The notes beneath the pieces are model-generated. The model was not told the origin of the DNA, did no database searches, and saw only the letters and a list, made by a program, of their open reading frames with translations. From Papilionanthe hookeriana x Papilionanthe teres (Eukaryota > Streptophyta > Magnoliopsida > Asparagales > Orchidaceae), in assembly GCA_022702705.1 (NCBI GenBank), contig CM040431.1, forward strand, positions 26,181,623 to 26,245,622: a stretch of 64,000 bases of DNA, read 5' to 3'. Positions 58,991 to 64,000 of this stretch are shown in pieces (the first letter of the stretch is position 1; every line of letters starts with the position of its first letter). Both the position numbers and the translations under genes were made by a program.

Positions 58991-60712
58991 GCTGATATAG
59001 AAATGTTGCTAATACTTTCCAATACAACATAAATTATATTACAAACCAAATCGTTAACATATACACATCTCAACCATAATATTAATTTTGTTTAATACAT
59101 AAAGTAAACTCAAATAGAAGAAAATATGTAGGAGCAGCTGTAGAGAACGAAGCGAAGAACTTAAAACCCTTATTTTATTATGCAATTAGCAGAAAACAAT
59201 CAAATATATATAGATTATATGGCAGTTGATATCAAAATAACATCAGACAGTTGAAACCGAAAAAAAAAAACAATTTCATAATAGTTCAGAATATCGCTTC
59301 TAACTTCACTTAACTAGAGTTCAAGATACCTAATTAACATGAAAATACATAATGAAACTACAATTAGTAATAGGATTATAACATTCAATTTAAAATGTAA
59401 AAGCAACATATCTTTGGAACCATTGTTCGGTTGATACACGATCGAACGCCTAGCAACATTATGCGGTTGAGAAACACTCGAAACAGAAATGATGTTATCC
59501 GATTGTGATACCGTGGAACCCCGCGCAACGTTGTCAGATTGGGACAAAGTTGAATATGAAGTCGTCTGCCCACCTGAAAAAATTACAGTCTTCTAGTCAT
59601 TGTTTCCACCTCGGGCAACAATAGAACTGTCGTCCATAGCTACATTGCTTGTGTGACGTAAGTAGCAAGGACGTCAGTCCGCAGCAGCACATCGCTTGCC
59701 CAGACTTCCCCGAATACCTGGAACTCATCGTCCTCAATTATTAAAAAGAGACTAGATCAGTAAAAAAATAAAGAAAAAAAAGAAAATGTGCTTACCAAAT
59801 TGTGGATGCAATGGTTGCCAACAACATAGTTTTGTGGCCATTCAAGCTGCTCCATAGTTGGCAAGTTATAAAATAAATCAAATCTAAGAAATGAAGCAAA
59901 CCATTGAGAAAATTTTCAGGATCAATCGGAAGAATGATAGTTAAAAAGCTTTCAGGATCTCCACTGGCAGCTAAAGTAATTGGGGGGCTTTTGAACTCTA
60001 ACTTGGATGTAAGTAAAAAGGTAGAGATCCACAAGAAATAAAGAGTAAACACAGAAAGTAGTAACAAAACGTTTTGAATGCATAAAAGGTTTATATATAA
60101 ATATAATTTGAAACAATCTATAACAGTTGTATGCACTTTCCTCTTCAAGAAGTTTAAAGCTGCCAGAGAATTCCCATATAATATTACATTTGTAAGTCAA
60201 ATTTCTAAAAAAAGAATGTTTGCCGTTATATTACATCTTCTAAAACTCTGACTGACGTCAAATAATTGTCAGTCTAGCAGTATAATGCATCAGAAAGGCC
60301 TTAATGCATAAAAAGAAGACCCCCTTTCCCTCTTGGTTATCTCTCTATTTCTCTATCAAATTATTTAATACATCAAAGAATTGTCAGTCTAGCAGTATAA
60401 TACATCAAACAACTGTCAAAAGTATTTACATATCTAACACTGAAACTTTAATTTTTACATATATATCTCACCTTACCGCTGTGCATGAAAAGAAATCAAA
60501 AAGAGCAATTTGAACTCCGTGAAGAAAAGGATGTTGTATTCCATATTGAAGCTTGCATAACCAAGACATTCAAATCTTGCCTGTATGAAAAGAAAATTGA
60601 ACGCTATCATAAGATTAAAGATGCATCCTGAAGACACATAACAATGATTTCGTATAAGACTTCAGTTTTGTGCTATCTAAAGGAAAAAAATTGCATATTT
60701 GACATTGAAAAG
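58991..60712 (-). other. Possible exons of an unidentified gene or gene remnant
   Basis: Two - strand segments look more protein-like than their surroundings. The frame 59573-59385 and its neighbour repeat SQSDNVARGSTVSQSDNIIS and SVSQPHNVARR, a repeated serine/asparagine motif. A frame ending near 59795 reads NLPTMEQLEWPQNYVV and GNHCIHNL before a GTAAGC donor. Between them lies EFQVFGEVWASDVLL in the direction expected. I do not recognise the family, and stops break the simple joins, so this may be a decayed gene. The remaining sequence (58991-59300, 60200-60712) shows nothing I can name. Confidence 0.3.
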
Positions 60713-60985
60713 CAGAGCTGCAAATGAACCAAAAAGGAGCTTGCTCTAGTTTGAGCTCATTTGACAAAATCTGTTCAAACTCGAGCTCAAATTTGATTCG
60801 AGTATTTATACTAATCTTCAAACTCAATTCATTTCAAATTATAAATATTTGACCTTCGTTAATCAAATGAGTGTTATCAGGCATATTAACGAGTAACACT
60901 ATCAAGTAGCTTGTTAGTTAAATGAACAAGCCTTCCAGCTTACTTAATAAATAACCTATTTATTATTAGCTCATTTACATCCCTA
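60713..60985. mobile_element. Possible hAT-like MITE, 273 bp
   Basis: The left end CAGAGCTGCAAATGAACC and the reverse complemented right end TAGGGATGTAAATGAGC are similar to each other and to the right end of the element at 34422-34982. The flanking eight bases do not match convincingly. Confidence 0.4.
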
Positions 60986-61850
60986 AAGAAAGGCTAACCA
61001 AGATTTCCTGCCAGAATCTAAGTATCATTTTTTGTGCAGTAAAAGTAATTCATAAAGAAAAAGAATAATCAAAATGCAAAATAACCATGTGTCAAAGAAT
61101 GAATAGTCGTGAATAGTTAACATGGATTTCACATCAGAACTTCAACCGCATGTCTGTCTATTCTAAGAAAAAATATGCATTACTTAGATCTGACATTGAA
61201 TAGGCAAAGAGAGATTTCACGCAAGAACTCTAGGATCATAATCCAAAAAAAAAGCATAAAGAAGAACCAAATGGCACCATGGGCTCCAAAGTTGAACTTC
61301 AAAGCGTCAATCCATAAGGGAAAAAAAAGGCATAAATAAAGATTTGCTTCAAATATATAGAGAAAGGCTAGTGAAAAAGCTTGATTTAAAGAAGATATTG
61401 GAACAACGCATGATCGAATGAAAGTCAAAACGAAGATAAGGAGCAAGATGCAAAACCAAAATTGTTTACAGTAAAGATAAAAACAGCAATTAAGCAAGTA
61501 CAACTGAAGATGACATATCCCTAAAAGCAAAAAATCTGAATGCAAAAACTGCTAAGACAATATTAAAGAAGAAGGTTGGAAAAAGGAAAATCAAATAAAA
61601 AATCAGAATGTGAAAAGAAGTTAAATAACCAGCCAAGTGACAAATAAATCAGAATGTGAGAACGACAACACATTGCTTTTTCAATGCAAATAAATAGTCA
61701 TTATCCGATCATGAATTATTACTTCCATGTGATAAATATGTTTAAGAGATATTAAACTTTCACAACATAAAATAAATTAAGCAATATTAGCATATGCCCC
61801 CTCATGCTAAGCATACTAAGCATTAAAAATAATAGCATATGCCCCCTTAT
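60986..61850. other. AT-rich sequence without a supported gene
   Basis: The 121-codon frame at 61180-61545 (-) is rich in Phe, Leu and Cys because the strand is pyrimidine-rich. It has no family resemblance and I leave it out as a gene. Confidence 0.5.
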
Positions 61851-61859
61851 GCTCGAGCA

Positions 61860-63400
61860 ATATCGTCGGCAATCTCGTCGCGCAATGCAGCCATCTCCAT
61901 TGCACCTTGACCTTCATGAATGTTAGATTGATGTGAATCTTCCTGTGGTATGAGTCGTCCCACGTGGAATTCATATGCTTTCTAGTGGAATCTGAGAATG
62001 ATCATCTTCTGCATAAGTGAAATCCACATCAGATCTAGAGTAGTGACGTCAGATGTAGTTGTGCAATGCTATTGTGACCACAACTATCTTCACTTGCTTA
62101 TGAAATGGGTAGGGGGGCATATAGCGTAATATCACCAACTTCTTCTTTCATACTCTGAATGATTTTTCAATCACACCGTGTAATGAGAAGTGTCGTTTTT
62201 TGAACATTTCTTTTTTGCCACGTGCAATCCCGCTTAATCTTTCAAAGTCGGAAATGTGGTACTTTGTGTCAGGATAAAGCTTAAGATATCCCCTCTGTAA
62301 GGGATATCAAACATCAACTAGGTAATATTTACCTGTATGAAAACTTAATTTAGAAATGATTCAGATATATCAAATATATTTGCTATATTTACGTACCATG
62401 AGGGGGGTATGGGAAGTGATGTATGTGACGTCTGGTTGCAAATCTAAAAACACAGCTATCGTGTGATGATTTTTCAATCACACAGTGTAATGAGAAGTGT
62501 CGTTTTTTGAACATTTCTTTTTTGCCACGTGCAATCCCGCTTAATCTTTCAAAGTCGGAAATGTGGTACTTTGTGTCAGGATAAGGCTTAAGATATCCCC
62601 TCTGTAAGGGATATCAAACATCAACCAGGTAATATTTACCTGTATGAAAACTTAATTTAGAAATGATTCAAAAATATCAAATATATTTGCTATATTTACG
62701 TACCATGAGGGGGGTATGGGAAGTGATGCGTGTGACGTCTGGTTGCAAATCTAAAAACACAGCTATCGTGTGTACTCCCCTCCCATCCGGCCATCACAAA
62801 TGTGAAACACATATTGAAAGCACAAACGTCAATCACATTTTGTGTTGGCACAACATCCATTGTAGGTGACGTGCTCGGTAGCAGATACTCGTGCATCGAC
62901 GTGTGTTCCATCAATAGGTCCAATACAATCCTGAAAATAATGATATGCCCTTTAATAATTGATAAGTAAATCATTTCAATATGAAAATGATATGTTTAAC
63001 AAACACCTTGAAGAACATGTAGCTAGAATCATTCGTAATATGAGTGGGAATGGACTTGAATGAAGGATCCTCGGGCTTAATTATTTTCGAACCCAAACTT
63101 ACTAGAGCATTCAAACCCATTGAGAAATACCTACTGGTGGTCTCTGATGAATATTGAAATCGCTCAATGGCTTCTCTGATGGACTCATTTTGATATAGTG
63201 TTATTGCTAACACCTCTCTACATGTCATTCGAGCAATTCAACCCATGTTCGTGCTGTAGTTCATAAAGCAGGTCGATGAAAATCTCTTTCGTCATACGAA
63301 ACATGTTTGCGAAGCGTATCGGGTTGCCCTGTAGTAACTCACCGACTCATTTATCACCAACAATACTCGACGTCATACATGAGGTTCGGTCGATGTATGT
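61860..63400 (-). pseudogene. PIF/Harbinger DDE transposase of H3, broken by duplication
   Basis: From the N-terminus: GNPIRFANMFRMTKEIFIDL (about 63330-63270), then EVLAITLYQNESIREAIERF and SSETTSRYFSMGLNALVSLG (63228-62980), a GTGTTT donor, CIGPIDGTHVDARV with the first catalytic Asp, then after a one-base shift AFNMCFTFVMAGWEGSTHDS with the second Asp, an intron, GYLKLYPDTKYHI-like and KKRHFSLHGVIEKSFRV-like blocks with the catalytic Glu, and finally RYMPPYPFHK and ALHNYI. A 307-base direct duplication (62160-62466 and 62467-62773) repeats an exon plus intron, and stops occur in several blocks. It cannot make a normal enzyme but is younger than H1 and H2. Confidence 0.8.
62160..62773. repeat. 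307-bp tandem duplication inside the H3 transposase
   Basis: Both copies start TGATTTTTCAATCACAC and run to TATCGTGTG. By eye I count about seven single-base differences over 307 bases, about 98% identity, so it is recent. Confidence 0.92.
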
Positions 63401-63659
63401 TACGTAGTTGTGATATAGAAAAGTAAGAATTAGACAGCTTTTCTAATGGAGTTCAATTGATTTGATGAAAGCTATTAAAAAGGGAATTGTAAAAACCTGT
63501 AGCCATTGGATTAGAAATATAAAATACACAATCAAAGAACATATGGAAACAGTTACATTAATCATAAGGAAGACTGATAGAAAGTGCGTACTGGAATAGG
63601 AAGAGAACAATCCATACAAAAATAATACAAACAGTACTTAGAAAACATATAGAAAATAT

Positions 63660-64000
63660 CTTAAAATATTTAATTATCCATAAAAGAGTGCAAGAAATCG
63701 AGTCGGTGTTCTGCAGGCATGTGCCCAAAAAATTCTCTACGCACTGGGTCTTGTAGTAACTTAGCACAATCGAGGTATAGTTTCTTGTCCGCCTTAACCC
63801 CATCATGTGTTTCTAGGAGTTCAAGACACCCCTTAATGGATATTTCATGAGATGCAGCAGACATAGCTGACATTGATTCAACCAATTTTTCTATTGTGCC
63901 ACTGACGAATGCAGGCTCTGTTTTCTTTTTCTGCACCTTGATTCGTTTTGAAGAGCATGTTGATTCCACATGTCTTTGGATGTGGGAGGGACCTTTGCCT
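63660..64000 (-). CDS. Myb/SANT-like accessory protein of H3, C-terminal part, incomplete
   Basis: The frame is open from the window edge to a stop at 63670. It reads CSSKRIKVQKKK (a likely nuclear localisation signal), FVSGTIEKLVESMSAMSAAS, then KGCLELLETHDG, KADKKLYLDCAKLLQDPVRR, EFFGHMPAEHRLDFLHSF and the stop. The D-P-x-x-R-E-F-F ending is the same as in H1 and typical for the C-terminus of the Harbinger ORF1 protein, which recruits the transposase to the transposon ends. The N-terminal trihelix DNA-binding part lies outside the window. This exon shows no damage. Confidence 0.7.

Larger units (their letters stand above)
61851..64000 (-). mobile_element. PIF/Harbinger DNA transposon H3, runs past the window edge
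   Basis: Transposase (left) and Myb/SANT-like gene (right) are both on the - strand, in the same layout as H1 and H2 but from a different subfamily with better preserved frames. Introns with GT/AG borders can still be seen in the transposase. The right terminal end is outside the window. The left end was not identified. Confidence 0.75.

Noticed and set aside
61180..61545. 121-codon open frame on the - strand with hydrophobic content
   Set aside because: It lies in pyrimidine-rich sequence that makes Phe, Leu and Cys codons by composition. There is no family resemblance, no splice or promoter context, and no regular membrane-segment pattern.
1..64000. tRNA and rRNA genes
   Set aside because: I looked for tRNA-like internal promoter boxes and rRNA sequence and saw none I could support. 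The tRNA-like words found are retrotransposon primer binding sites. A tRNAscan run would settle this.

Overview
This is a stretch of a flowering-plant nuclear genome: AT-rich, intron-split genes, and mostly transposable elements nested in each other. I cannot name the species. Only one gene looks intact: an NAD-dependent glycerol-3-phosphate dehydrogenase on the + strand at 9681-13823. It has 11 exons and encodes 359 residues with all catalytic residues in place. Its exons were joined by hand from splice signals and from remembered family conservation, not by alignment.

Layout. 0.6-1.4 kb: a hAT-like end. 1.4-5.3 kb: a decayed PIF/Harbinger DNA transposon (H1), with a second copy (H2) at 29.0-33.2 kb and a better preserved relative (H3) running off the right edge from 61.9 kb. 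5.6-7.0 kb: degenerate AT-rich repeats. 8.4-9.2 kb: a MITE-like insertion just upstream of the dehydrogenase. 14.4-14.9 kb: the 3' end of a LINE. 15.3-15.8 kb: a TRIM element with two LTRs and part of a third.

16.2-24.8 kb: a large palindrome of two LTR-like arms about 3.75 kb long. Each arm carries an inward fragment of a host CorA-like magnesium transporter gene. The right arm ends in a gypsy-type primer binding site followed by a leader with tandem repeats, a Harbinger-type non-autonomous element with a clean TTA target duplication, and an inverted Ty3/gypsy gag remnant.

35.0-36.7 kb: an intron-containing pseudogene of plastidial octanoyltransferase (LIP2p) with stops, a frameshift, a lost acceptor site and a duplicated 3' end. 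36.7-39.3 kb: degenerate tandem AT-rich repeats. 39.3-46.7 kb: a long-LTR retrotransposon (element A, read on the - strand) with no gag-pol but an ALKBH9/10-like (AlkB, RNA demethylase type) open reading frame in the element's sense. 46.7-56.8 kb: parts of a related long-LTR family (B), holding a CCHC zinc-knuckle fragment of L1 ORF1 type and a third copy of the palindrome arm repeat. 56.8-57.8 kb: a LINE reverse transcriptase remnant cut by the B LTR.

The dehydrogenase makes sn-glycerol 3-phosphate for lipid synthesis. Everything else is repeat biology. The features most worth following are the host-gene fragments carried by related LTR elements (AlkB-like, CorA-like), the CorA-like inverted repeat as a possible hairpin small-RNA source, and dense TTGAC (W-box core) arrays in the LTRs of element A.
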